Shown piece by piece: positions 1-6,052 of a stretch of DNA of 6,052 nucleotides. The position numbers and the translations under genes were made by a program. The stretch comes from Verrucomicrobiota bacterium (GTDB taxonomy: Bacteria > Verrucomicrobiota > Verrucomicrobiia > Opitutales > Seribacteraceae): positions 1-6,052 of the forward strand of contig JACNJI010000423.1 in the NCBI GenBank assembly GCA_014382645.1, written 5' to 3'. How positions within the stretch are numbered: position 1 is the first letter of the stretch; each line of letters starts with the position of its first letter. A model generated the notes under the pieces. The model searched no databases. It had not been told where the DNA came from and saw only the letters and a program-made list of their open reading frames with translations.

Positions 1-16
1 TGAGGTAAGCGATCAA
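1..16 (-). other. Start of LamG-8, cut by the window edge (residues 2013-2017)
   Basis: The last five codons read LIAYL, which matches the first residues of LamG entry strands elsewhere in the protein (LVAWW, LLAWY, LVIWY). The repeat chain therefore continues past base 1, and the C terminus of the protein is not near. The call rests on five residues plus the strict LamG/Ig alternation before it. Confidence 0.6.
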
Positions 17-3000
17 CGCCGCTTCGCGTGCAGGGGGTAGGCGGTATTGTGCGGCATGGGGTCCCGCGGGAAACGCGACGTTTTTGTCGCTAAGCGCTGT
101 TCCGTCGGGAATGGATAACGTGACGGTTCCTGAGACCGAGGGGTTGAGGGGCGTGATGCCAAAGTTGTACACTCCTGCAGATTGTTTGGAAAAACTAGAA
201 ATGTTTCCACCGGGGACGTTAAGGTCGAGTTGGTCGAAACCAGTTACTTCGATGGGGAATCCATCCTGAAGAAAGCGTACCGTTACGGGAATGGGAGTGG
301 TCAGGGATGGCTTGGATTCAAAAGTTACGAGTTGATTGTCGAAATCGCCAAACCCTTCACCGTGAATTCCAGAAATTTCAGTCTCGTTAAGAACGGAGTC
401 ATAGATCCTGAGGTCATCGAGGTCGCCCTGAAAGAAATTATCCGAGTTGGTATCGTTTCCACCGACCCAAAATTGATGGTCTAGGGCGAGTGCGTGAGTT
501 CCGGCGAATGGACTTTCGGCATCAAGGATTCCGTCCACGTAGAACAGGATGCGTTTGTTCAACAAATCATAGGTTAATGCCACATGGTTCCATTGAGAGA
601 GATTAAGTACTGATCCACTCCAGAACTCATCATTAGCAGTGATGGGCAGTCCACGCTGGTCAAGATCGGAGCAACGAAGTACGAGTCGACGATTAATGCT
701 ACGCAAGTCAACGTCGCCTCCCAACTGATTGTTGTTGATGATGGAAAGCTCGCTTTCTGCCCGAGGTAGCACCCAAAAAGAAATTGTGGCGGTTTTCAGT
801 TCATTCGGTAGACCATCCACGCTCATAGATTTGTCCGAGGTTCCAAATGCTAACGCGCCGCCGAACTTTCCGACAACCCAATCGGCTGCAATCATTGTTC
901 CGTTGCTGCTGCCGCCGGCTGAATCGTATGCAGTGTTGCCTACGGCGTCGTCGAACTTCCACCATGCCACCAAGTGAGCTTCGCCGACCCTGTGCGCGCG
1001 ATATTCAATCTGCTGATTCGCTGATTCGTTCTTTCGTCCGTACGCATTAGTGACCGAGTTTGCAGCCATCTCGATTGTGATATTTGAATCGAAAGAAGAT
1101 GGGGCTATCTTGAAGGTGTAGGTGGTCTCATTGAAATCGGTGATTGTGCCACCCGTAACCAGCAAATCTTGGGAAGAATTGAAATCACCGACAGTTTGAT
1201 TGAAGCGCAAGGTGACAGGGATGAGGTCGGCGGTGGTTGGGCTTTCCACAATGAAACTTGGAGCGGGAGCGAGATCGCCGCTACCTCCGCCCCAGATAGC
1301 TCTGATTTCTTCAGTACTTAGGGGGCGACCGAAGATGCGGACGTCGTCGATCCGACCATCGAAAATACGATTCGAATTGTAGTCGCTGCCAATGCGAATC
1401 ATGTTCGCCGTGTCGGTGAAGTTGAAAGTGGTCGCAACGGAAGGTTCCCCATTGTGGTAGGCGGTTGCCACTTGCAAAATAGGATCGAAACTAGCCGCGA
1501 CATGTGCCCACTCTTTGACGAAGATCCTGTGGGCGATCTCTTCTCGACTTTGCCCTGTCCATAAACTCATTCGGCGATAACGGATGAAGAAACCCCAGTC
1601 CCATCCATTGGCGGTGTCCTCAGTTGCAAAAAGGGTTTTCTCTCCATCCAGTCCACTATCCACGTCGTCGGGATTGATCCATGCGGAAAAGGTGAGGCCG
1701 GTGCTAGTGGCGGAACTTTGATCAATGAAGAAGGGGACCGAGACCTGATCTCCGTTGAGGTCGATGGCTTTACCGAACTTTCCAGCAACGCGAGCGACGT
1801 CGGACGAAAGGCGCGCGTGCCTTTTTCGACCGGATGAATCCCCGACGAAAGTACCATTGTTCTCGTCGAAAGTGTACCACGCCAGAAGATCGTCTTCCAC
1901 GGCGGTGACGATTCTATAGTGAAACTCGGCGGCTCCCGGTTGGTTGCCGGTTCCGTTTAAGTCGACGGCATCTGCAGGTATAGCCAAGCGAACCATTGTG
2001 GGGTCGCCGGTAGCATTCAAATCAAGGCTGTAGGCATTGTTTGCTCCGGTGTCGGTGAAGTTCAGTACGTCGGCGTTGGTTGCGTTAAGGTCTTCGGTTG
2101 CAAATCCGGTGACCGAATGGGAGGTTGATCCCTTGACGAAGCTTGTGGTGATGGAAGCCGGGTTGGATCCGAAGGGAGTCATTCCGGCAAAATTTGGAAG
2201 CAGACCCGCATCTCCTGCTCCATTATTGAAGATTGCGGAGATTTCGGAAGATTCTAGGGCACGGTTGTATAGACGGAAATCATCGATTTCGGCATTGGCT
2301 CCCAAAGAACCGGCATAGCCTAGATAGAGGTGGTGATCGGCCCCATCTCCCCACTCGAGAAAGCCCGAGGCGGGAGTTGACGCCATCTTCGCTCCGTTAA
2401 GAAAAAGAGAAACCTCGGCACCGTCGTAGGTCATGGCGTGATGGGCCCATTCCCCTAAAATGGAGCGGCTTCTTGTGGTTCGCCAGGCACCACCCGTATA
2501 AACGCTTGCCCGAACTGTATTGTCCATTTCGTATTGAAGGCTGAACTGGCCATTTCGCGCCAACACCCCGGCGTTGTCGTTGTGAATCTTAGCCCACATC
2601 GAAAGGGTGAGTTCATTGAGCAAGGATACTTGATCACTATTGGCCTTGGCATAACCGCTTTCCGGCAAGAAGAGAGAGTTACCGAATTTCCCTGGGGACG
2701 GTGACGGTGTGGGCAACCTGTTGAGATCCAAGTCGCCAGTTCCGTGGATTTCGGTAACATGGGAGTCAGCCAGCACGAAGTCATATACCCGGAAGTCGTC
2801 CAGATATTCCGCAAACCGTTGGTCGCCAGCCTGATAGTTCCCGATAGCGTATATGTTGTCGCCGGTGGCTCGGTCGGAATCACCCTTGTAAACGCCGTTT
2901 AGGTAAAGCTTTGTCTTGTTCGTGATCGCGTCGGAAACAACCACGATGTGATGCCAGGAGCTTGCGGAATCGGCAGCCGGCAGGTCGAATTCGCCGGAGT

Positions 3001-6000
3001 CGCGCCAATCGCCGTTCGCATTGGCGTAGACCCCTGCGTTGACTGCTCCATTCTGGACCATAAAGTGGTGGTGGCTGTTGGAACCTCTGGTAAAAGTTCG
3101 CCATTTCCCGGATGACTCGGGGTACAGCTTTTTGAACCAAGCGGAGAGGCTGAAAGTGGCCTTGGTGACGTCTCCCCCCAAGTCAAGTGGAGTGGTTACT
3201 CGGGCATGTGCTCCTGTGCTTCCGGTCGGAAGATGAAGAGCTGCTCCCCCGAACTTCCAATCAGTTGTTGAGAAAAGGGCACCACTCGTCAAGGTGGCGT
3301 CGTGAGTGTTCCCGGTAATTCCGGAGTTGGCGGCGGTTGACCCGCTTGTTTCGTCAAAGGTCCAATGTCCGATGAGTTGACCCAAGCTCGATTCAATCGT
3401 GGCGTTGATACCGGGACCGCCCGATATGTCGGGTGTCGAGTTGTCATCAAGATTCTCAAAGGGATACCAAATGACGAGGTTTTCTTCTGCCGTAAGGCTA
3501 GGCCGGAAAGCGAATGAACTAGTGGATGCAGATGTTTTTTCATTCAAAGTGTCATCACCGGCTCCCTTGGGTAAGGAAATTGTGATTATGGAGATTTGGC
3601 CATCGGGGATAATGTCGAAGGTGTAGGATGCACCGGATCCATTGGCATTCACTATCGTTCCTCCGGTTACGTTGAGGTCGTTGGTTGAGTTGAGGTCGAA
3701 GTTCGTTACCGATTCGAGAGTGCCAAATCGCTTGAAGTCGAGAGTGACGGAAACGGGCGATCGGTCAGTTGGGGAGGCTATCGTGACCAAGGGAACGACG
3801 CCTATGTCGCCAAAACCGTTTCCGTGCAGTATGGCGACCTCAGCATCGGTAAAAGCGACGTCGTATAAGCGAACGTCGTCGATCAGACCATTGAAGTCGA
3901 AGTCGCCGGAGTTGTCCCATGAACCGATTCGAACGGAACTGCCTTCCATTCTGGTATTGGAGGTAGGTCCAACTGGCAGAAAGCCGGCTTGCTCGCCATC
4001 GACGTAAAGGAAGCGCTCGTTGCCGTTCATCACGCAGGCGACGTGTTGCCAAACGCTAACTCGAGCTGCGTTGTCCGGCCCATCCAATCGATTTGCGGCT
4101 GTGCCGGGGTTTCCGGCATTAAAGGTGAAGGTGCGATTGGCCAAGCCCGTACCGTTGACGTTGTACCAAAGAAGAACGGAATCGTTGCCATTGCCGGAGC
4201 GGCAGAAGATTCCGGCGTCGTCTGCATTGCTTGTGAGTCCGGCCCTGTTGAGGTTTACCCACGAGGAGATGGTGAAGTCTCCATCGGAGTAAATACCCCT
4301 GAACTTGGGTATCTCCGCATAGTCTCCCGATCCGTCGAGGTTCAAGGCTTTCCCGAATTTCCCGGTGGTCAGGTGCGCGTCGCCTCGCAGGAACGAAGTG
4401 TTATGTGCTATCCCTACGTCACGAACAGATGAGCCATTTGCTTCGTCGAAGGTCCAACGTGAAATGATATCCGTTTCCCGATAGACGGCAGTGTGAAAGA
4501 GAACTCGGTGCGTGGTGCCTTCGGTGCTGAAGTTGGATTCGTCGTTGGCAGCGGCAGAAGGTATGGTCACGAGCATTTCCTCCGCCCCCGAATCGGTGGT
4601 GACGTTGAAATCATAGGCAAATCCCGAACCATTGAAGTCCGAGGCCGTTCCGTTGATAACTTGAATATCTGAAATGCTGAAACCGGTGACGTTGCTGTCT
4701 TGTCCCTTATCCCCGAAACCGACTGAAAAGGAAATGGGGTTTGTGTGGGCTGGAGAGGATGCCGTGATAATGGGTGTCGACCCCAAGTCGCCGAACCCGT
4801 TTCCGTAGATGCCGGACACTTCAGCGTCCGAGAGCGATATCGAATAAATCCGGACGTCGTCTAGAAACTCCGCGAACGCTTCCCCCGAGTCGTGGTTGCC
4901 AATCAGAAATACGTCTGACGTTTCCTGTCTGTCCGAACTGCCCACTGGCTTGCCGTCGATAAAGAAGTATGTGCGATTGCCCTTGGCGACAGCTGCGACA
5001 TGGTGCCAACCAAGGTAGTCGAGTGGATTTAGGGTCTTTCCGGAGGAGCGATATCGGTTGTTCTCGTTGCCATCGTTTCCGTCGAAGGAGCACAGTGTAC
5101 GGTCGCTTCCACGAAAGAGTATCATGCGATCCCAATCGAGATTGCTTGGCTTTTCATTGCTGCGGAATAAACTGTTTTTGCCGGTGGTGGAGTACAATCC
5201 ATTGAACCAAGCGGACAGCGTGTAGGAGTTGGAATCGATATTTACTCCCGAGGCGGAGTTGGTTTGCATACGGGCTGCTATTGTGTCCGGGGCAAATCGA
5301 AGGCCTTGCCCAAAGCGACCTTCTGCGGTTAGTTCTGCGTCAATCAAGGTGGCATTATTCTCATTTCCTGAGCGATCCTGGGCAATGTTCCCAACATCAC
5401 CATCAAAAGGCCACCAAGCGGTGAGATTTTCTCCGCTGGTGACGGAACGCCACATTTGCCGGGTTGTGACTGAGGCGAAGGGACTTCCCTCGCCGTAACG
5501 GTCGGTTATTGCGGAATCACGAAGAGTGATTGTCGCATCAGTAGGGACATTGAATTGAACGTCTAATTCGTAATTCCCGGGACTCAATTTAGTTAGCAGA
5601 CCTGCAGCGCCGGTAAAGGGAGCTAGTGTCAAGTCATCCAAGGCCAAACCCGTAACCTCAATCGGATTGCCGAACCGCTCGAACTTGATTCCTAGTTTGA
5701 ATGGGTTGTCTCTAACTACTCGACCCACTTCCAGTGTGCTTTTTATTCCCAGATCCCCATCCCCGTTGGCATAAATTGTGTCTATCTCAGCCTGAGAGAA
5801 GGCGATGTCGTAAATGCGAAAGTCATCCATTAATCCTAGAAAGATACGCTCGGATCGTGTTTCGTCGGTCCATCGACCGAATTGGAAGGGATAGCCGTCG
5901 CCAGTATAGATTTCAGCACGGGTCCAGTTGGCCAAACGAGAACCGTTGAAGTATACTTGAACATTAGTTCCCGTATAAATGTGGGCCACGTGAATCCAGC

Positions 6001-6052
6001 GGTTTCGGATGTCGGTGGGGGCGTTGAATTGCGGATCCCAGCACCAATGTTG
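1..6052 (-). CDS. Giant multi-LamG / Ig-like repeat surface protein, internal fragment (both ends missing)
   Basis: A single minus-strand frame (codons beginning at 6052, 6049 ... 4) is open through the whole window: 2017 codons without a stop. Its translation is a regular chain of LamG/ConA-like jelly-roll domains and Ig-like beta domains. Seven copies of a W-x-H-[HVI]-[AV] strand motif (Trp at residues 19, 349, 668, 1033, 1202, 1515, 1821) are each followed 49-58 residues later by an [LIM]-D-D-[VFL]-R-[ILV]-[YF] motif (first Asp at 76, 398, 725, 1085, 1257, 1569, 1879). That pairing is the LamG_3 signature. Cysteines are rare (about five), which suits an exported protein. No signal peptide, membrane segment, anchor or enzyme domain lies in the visible part. 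By family precedent it is probably secreted or on the cell surface and binds glycans or mediates adhesion; that role is inferred. Start, stop, promoter and full length cannot be judged, and the whole gene must exceed 6 kb. The coding call is very secure; the substrate is unknown. Confidence 0.97.
17..337 (-). other. Ig-6, bacterial Ig-like linker domain (residues 1906-2012)
   Basis: About 107 residues with the standard pattern: PIPVTVRFLQDGFPIEVTGF, then DLNVPGGNISSF, then YNFGITPLN, then VTLSIPDGTALSDKNVAFP. It is close to Ig-1 in its first strands (N/F-P-I-E-V-T-G) and to Ig-5 in I-P-V-T-[VL]-R-F. It leads directly into the beginning of another LamG domain at the window edge. Confidence 0.78.
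338..973 (-). other. LamG-7, complete LamG/ConA-like domain (residues 1694-1905)
   Basis: About 212 residues: the entry LVAWWKFDDAVGNTAYDSAG (first Trp near 1697), VVGKFGGALAFG, ATISFWVLPR, the core QWNHVALTYD (Trp1821), the hairpin RILFYVDGILD, HQFWVGGNDTNSDNFQG, DLDDLRIYDSVLNETEI (Asp1879) and the exit HGEGFGDFDN. It has a single cysteine (VLRCSDL). Asp and Asn cluster in the loop before the DDLR motif (GGNDTNSDN), as in LamG-6 (GSDYNSN). That is a plausible calcium-binding surface in this fold, though unproven here. Confidence 0.94.
974..1267 (-). other. Ig-5, bacterial Ig-like linker domain (residues 1596-1693)
   Basis: About 98 residues, the shortest of the six linkers: LIPVTLRFNQTVGDF, then DLLVTGGTITDFNETTYTFKIAPSS, then ITIEMAANSVTNAYGRKN. 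The VTGGTITDF strand followed by Y-T-F-K-I-A-P is a clear Big_12-like signature. It ends at HRVGEAH, directly before the entry strand of LamG-7. Confidence 0.8.
1268..1888 (-). other. LamG-6, complete LamG/ConA-like domain (residues 1389-1595)
   Basis: About 207 residues: the entry LLAWYTFDENNGTF (Trp1392), a G-D-S-S-G turn, GKFGKAIDLNGDQVSV, LTFSAWINPDD, the core EWAHVAASFD (Trp1515), ATAYHNGEP, MIRIGSDYNSNRIFDG, RIDDVRIFGRPLSTEEI (Asp1569) and the exit GGGSGDLAP. It departs from the other copies in two ways. The usual Y-D after the DDVR motif is F-G, and the loop before the core strand is unusually basic and aromatic (WDWGFFIRYRRMSLW). That loop may line a different binding face, which is speculation. 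Confidence 0.93.
1889..2203 (-). other. Ig-4, bacterial Ig-like linker domain (residues 1284-1388)
   Basis: About 105 residues between LamG-4 and LamG-6. It shows PASITTSFVKG, then SVTGFATEDLNATNADVLNF, then YSLDLNATG, then VRLAIPADAVDLNGTGN, matching the strand order of the other Ig-like linkers. The closing 'I-P-A-x-A-x-D-x-x-G-x-x-N' turn is very typical of this Ig-like class. It is rich in Asn, Thr and Asp and has no cysteine. Confidence 0.78.
2204..2692 (-). other. LamG-4, C-terminal body of the split LamG domain (residues 1121-1283)
   Basis: This segment begins abruptly at GKFGNSLFLPESGYAKA, the second conserved LamG strand, with no W-x-F-D entry strand of its own. It continues through LTLSMWAKI, the core EWAHHAMTYDG (Trp1202), the hairpin VSLFLNGAKM, the strand LYLGYAG, the signature IDDFRLYNRALESSEI (first Asp1257) and the exit NNGAGDAG. 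Joined to residues 858-889 it makes one LamG domain of about 195 residues, close to its neighbours. The Trp-to-GKFG spacing would be about 28 residues, against 31 in LamG-3. It could instead be an independent truncated LamG, but the complementary fit argues for a split domain. Confidence 0.87.
2693..3385 (-). other. LamG-5, complete LamG domain inserted inside LamG-4 (residues 890-1120)
   Basis: A self-contained LamG domain: LIGHWTFDETSG (Trp897), WKFGGAALHL, FSLSAWFKKLYP, the core SWHHIVVVS (Trp1033), the hairpin TKLYLNGVYKG, AIGNYQAGDQRFAEYLDDFRVY (first Asp1085) and the exit HGTGDLDLN. Unlike the other LamG copies it is not followed by an Ig-like domain but by a nine-residue Pro/Ser/Thr linker (RLPTPSPSP), after which LamG-4 resumes at GKFG. 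Removing this 231-codon stretch would leave a continuous LamG of ordinary layout. Its nearest relative in the window is LamG-2: both share SAWF followed two residues later by LY, an IGN strand, and FAE-[FY]-LDD. A 14-base identity (ttgaaccaagcgga) lies at the same place in both, at 3132-3145 and 5202-5215. Confidence 0.88.
3386..3481 (-). other. LamG-4, N-terminal piece of a split LamG domain (residues 858-889)
   Basis: After Ig-3 a LamG domain begins normally with NLVIWYPFENLDDN (Trp862), then a D-x-S-G-G-x-x-x-N-A-T-I strand, the equivalent of the 'DSSGNGNDATL' stretch common at LamG starts. It stops after about 32 residues at IESS, where a GKFG strand should follow. Instead the chain enters a second complete LamG start (GHWTFDE, Trp897). 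The missing remainder appears 231 residues later, so this piece is read as the first part of a domain whose body lies at 2204-2692. Confidence 0.85.
3482..3799 (-). other. Ig-3, bacterial Ig-like linker domain (residues 752-857)
   Basis: About 106 residues with the shared linker pattern: SPVSVTLDFKRF, then NDLNVTGGTIVNANGSG, then YTFDIIPDG, then IITISLPKGAGDD. The 'L-N-V-T-G-G-T-I' strand matches the corresponding strand in Ig-5 (L-L-V-T-G-G-T-I). It connects LamG-3 to the interrupted LamG-4. A spacer or stalk role is inferred from position and fold. Confidence 0.78.
3800..4468 (-). other. LamG-3, complete LamG/ConA-like domain (residues 529-751)
   Basis: A full LamG domain of about 223 residues. 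It runs from the entry strand ISRWTFDEANG (Trp533) through TTGKFGKALNLDGSGDYAEI, FTISSWV, the core VWQHVACVM (Trp668) and the hairpin RFLYVDGEQAG to SVRIGSWDNSGDFDFNG, LIDDVRLYDVAFTDAEV (Asp725) and the exit HGNGFGDIG. It is one of the most canonical copies in the window and carries two cysteines (IFCRSG and VACVM). The central insert (NRTFTFNAGNPGTAAN) is Asn- and Gly-rich, as expected of surface loops near the ligand face of LamG folds; actual binding is not shown. Confidence 0.94.
4469..4777 (-). other. Ig-2, bacterial Ig-like linker domain (residues 426-528)
   Basis: About 103 residues with the fullest form of the linker pattern: ISFSVGF, then NVTGFSISDIQVINGTASDF, then YDFNVTT, then MLVTIPSAAANDES. 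The 'V-T-G-F-x-x-x-D-I-x-V-x-N-G-x-A-x-x-F' run is the recognisable hallmark of Big_12-type Ig-like domains. It joins LamG-2 to LamG-3 and is probably structural. No metal site or catalytic residue is evident. Confidence 0.8.
4778..5431 (-). other. LamG-2, complete LamG/ConA-like domain (residues 208-425)
   Basis: This is a full domain of about 218 residues. In order it shows the entry strand LTAWWPFDG (first Trp near 213), the 'N-x-A-T-L' strand, GRFGQGLRF (the GKFG strand of other copies), YTLSAWF, the core GWHHVAAVA (Trp349), the hairpin TYFFIDGKPVG, then VFLIGNH and LDDVRIYSISLSDAEV (first Asp398), and the exit GNGFGDLG. A cysteine sits in TLCSFDG. The second half (IGN-H-x-S-G ... FAEFLDDVRIY) closely matches LamG-5, more than it matches the other copies. 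Ligand unknown. Confidence 0.93.
5432..5743 (-). other. Ig-1, bacterial Ig-like linker domain (residues 104-207)
   Basis: This is a roughly 104-residue beta-rich module between two LamG domains. It follows the pattern shared by all six linkers: an early strand with alternating hydrophobics (FKLGIKFERFGNPIEVTG), a short L-x-L strand, a Y-E-L-D-V strand, then an ATITL strand and a final 'D-x-x-G-x-x-S' turn. The layout resembles the Big_12-like class of bacterial Ig domains (F-x-x-x-V-T-G-F ... Y-x-F-x-V-T-P ... V-T-V-x-I-P). It is one of the more divergent copies: the central 'V-x-G-G-T/N-I-x-x-F' strand is replaced by a longer PFTGAAGLL segment. It most likely acts as a spacer that extends the protein. 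The exact family assignment is tentative. Confidence 0.7.
5744..6052 (-). other. LamG-1, C-terminal half of a LamG/ConA-like domain (residues 1-103)
   Basis: The window opens inside a LamG domain. Its N-terminal W-x-F-D strand and GKFG strand are missing, about 110-120 residues judging from the other copies. What remains has the core strand RWIHVAHIY (Trp19), the VYFNG hairpin that corresponds to the usual LY-x-DG, and the signature MDDFRIYDIAFSQAEI (first Asp76). It ends in the glycine-rich exit NGDGDLG near residue 102. The fold is a jelly-roll beta sandwich that in many proteins binds carbohydrate, often with calcium; no ligand can be read from this half. It contains one of the few cysteines (WCWD, residue 4). 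Confidence 0.92.

Larger units (their letters stand above)
17..5743 (-). repeat. Degenerate tandem repeat of Ig-like + LamG units, period about 930-981 bp
   Basis: The DD-[VFL]-R motif of successive LamG domains starts at 5827, 4861, 3880, 2800, 2284, 1348 and 418, giving spacings of 966, 981, 1080, 516, 936 and 930 bp. The 1080 and 516 bp steps come from LamG-5 nested in LamG-4; together they make 1596 bp, or 903 bp once the 693-bp insert is removed. The units are recognisable only as protein. I saw no long identical DNA stretches between them, the best noticed being 14 bases shared by LamG-2 and LamG-5. The array is therefore an old, diverged duplication series rather than a recent expansion. 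Confidence 0.85.

Noticed and set aside
2455..2883. A 142-codon minus-strand open frame with Met start and stop.
   Set aside because: It is out of frame with the LamG-4/LamG-5 reading. Its translation is low-information (runs of Thr, Pro and Arg), while the other minus frame gives conserved WAHHA and LDDFRVY motifs here.
2204..3481. Explanation of the LamG-4/5 region as a frameshift or a simple tandem duplication.
   Set aside because: The frame is intact throughout. A simple duplication would give two complete LamG domains or a repeated Ig domain; instead there is a head piece, a full domain and a headless body, which fits an insertion better.
3989..4432. A 147-codon plus-strand open frame, the longest start-to-stop frame on that strand.
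   Set aside because: It lies opposite LamG-3 and resembles no protein family that I recognise. The complementary minus frame gives clear LamG motifs across the same bases, so this is an antisense shadow.
4821..5135. A 104-codon minus-strand open frame that might suggest a frameshifted gene piece.
   Set aside because: The main frame continues unbroken through LamG-2 with the expected motifs in order, so there is no frameshift; this is an off-frame shadow.
1..6052. Possible promoters, terminators, RNA genes, CRISPR repeats or mobile element ends.
   Set aside because: The whole window is coding in one frame. I saw no short regular repeats with unique spacers, no tRNA-like or transposase-like sequence, and no intergenic space where regulatory sites would be expected.
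1..6052. A catalytic role such as glycosidase or sialidase, since LamG domains often accompany such enzymes.
   Set aside because: Every visible segment is accounted for by LamG or Ig-like domains. No catalytic domain lies in the window, though one could exist beyond its edges.

Overview
The window lies entirely inside one very large protein-coding gene on the minus strand. Reading the complement from base 6052 down to base 2 gives 2017 codons with no stop. No start codon context, signal peptide, terminator or C-terminal sorting signal falls inside, so both ends of the gene are missing. Residue numbers below count from the first visible codon (base 6052 = residue 1).

The protein is a string of LamG/concanavalin A-like jelly-roll domains (LamG_3 type) alternating with roughly 100-residue bacterial Ig-like domains. 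From N to C terminus it holds: the C-terminal half of LamG-1, Ig-1, LamG-2, Ig-2, LamG-3, Ig-3, a split LamG-4 carrying a whole LamG-5 inside it, Ig-4, LamG-6, Ig-5, LamG-7, Ig-6, and the first five residues of LamG-8. The LamG-plus-Ig unit recurs about every 310-327 residues (930-981 bp). The one exception is the LamG-4/5 region, where removing a 231-residue insert brings the spacing close to normal (903 bp).

This architecture, a giant secreted LamG/Ig repeat protein with few cysteines (about five in 2017 residues) and many Asp, Asn, Gly, Ser and Thr residues, is typical of environmental, often marine, bacteria of the Verrucomicrobiota/Planctomycetota group. The taxonomic guess is inference only, since no marker gene is present. 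The probable role is a cell-surface or secreted adhesin or glycan-binding protein; no catalytic domain is visible. There are no RNA genes, mobile elements, CRISPR arrays or intergenic regions. The most unusual point is the LamG-within-LamG nesting at about 2204-3481, whose inserted domain looks most like LamG-2 of the same protein.
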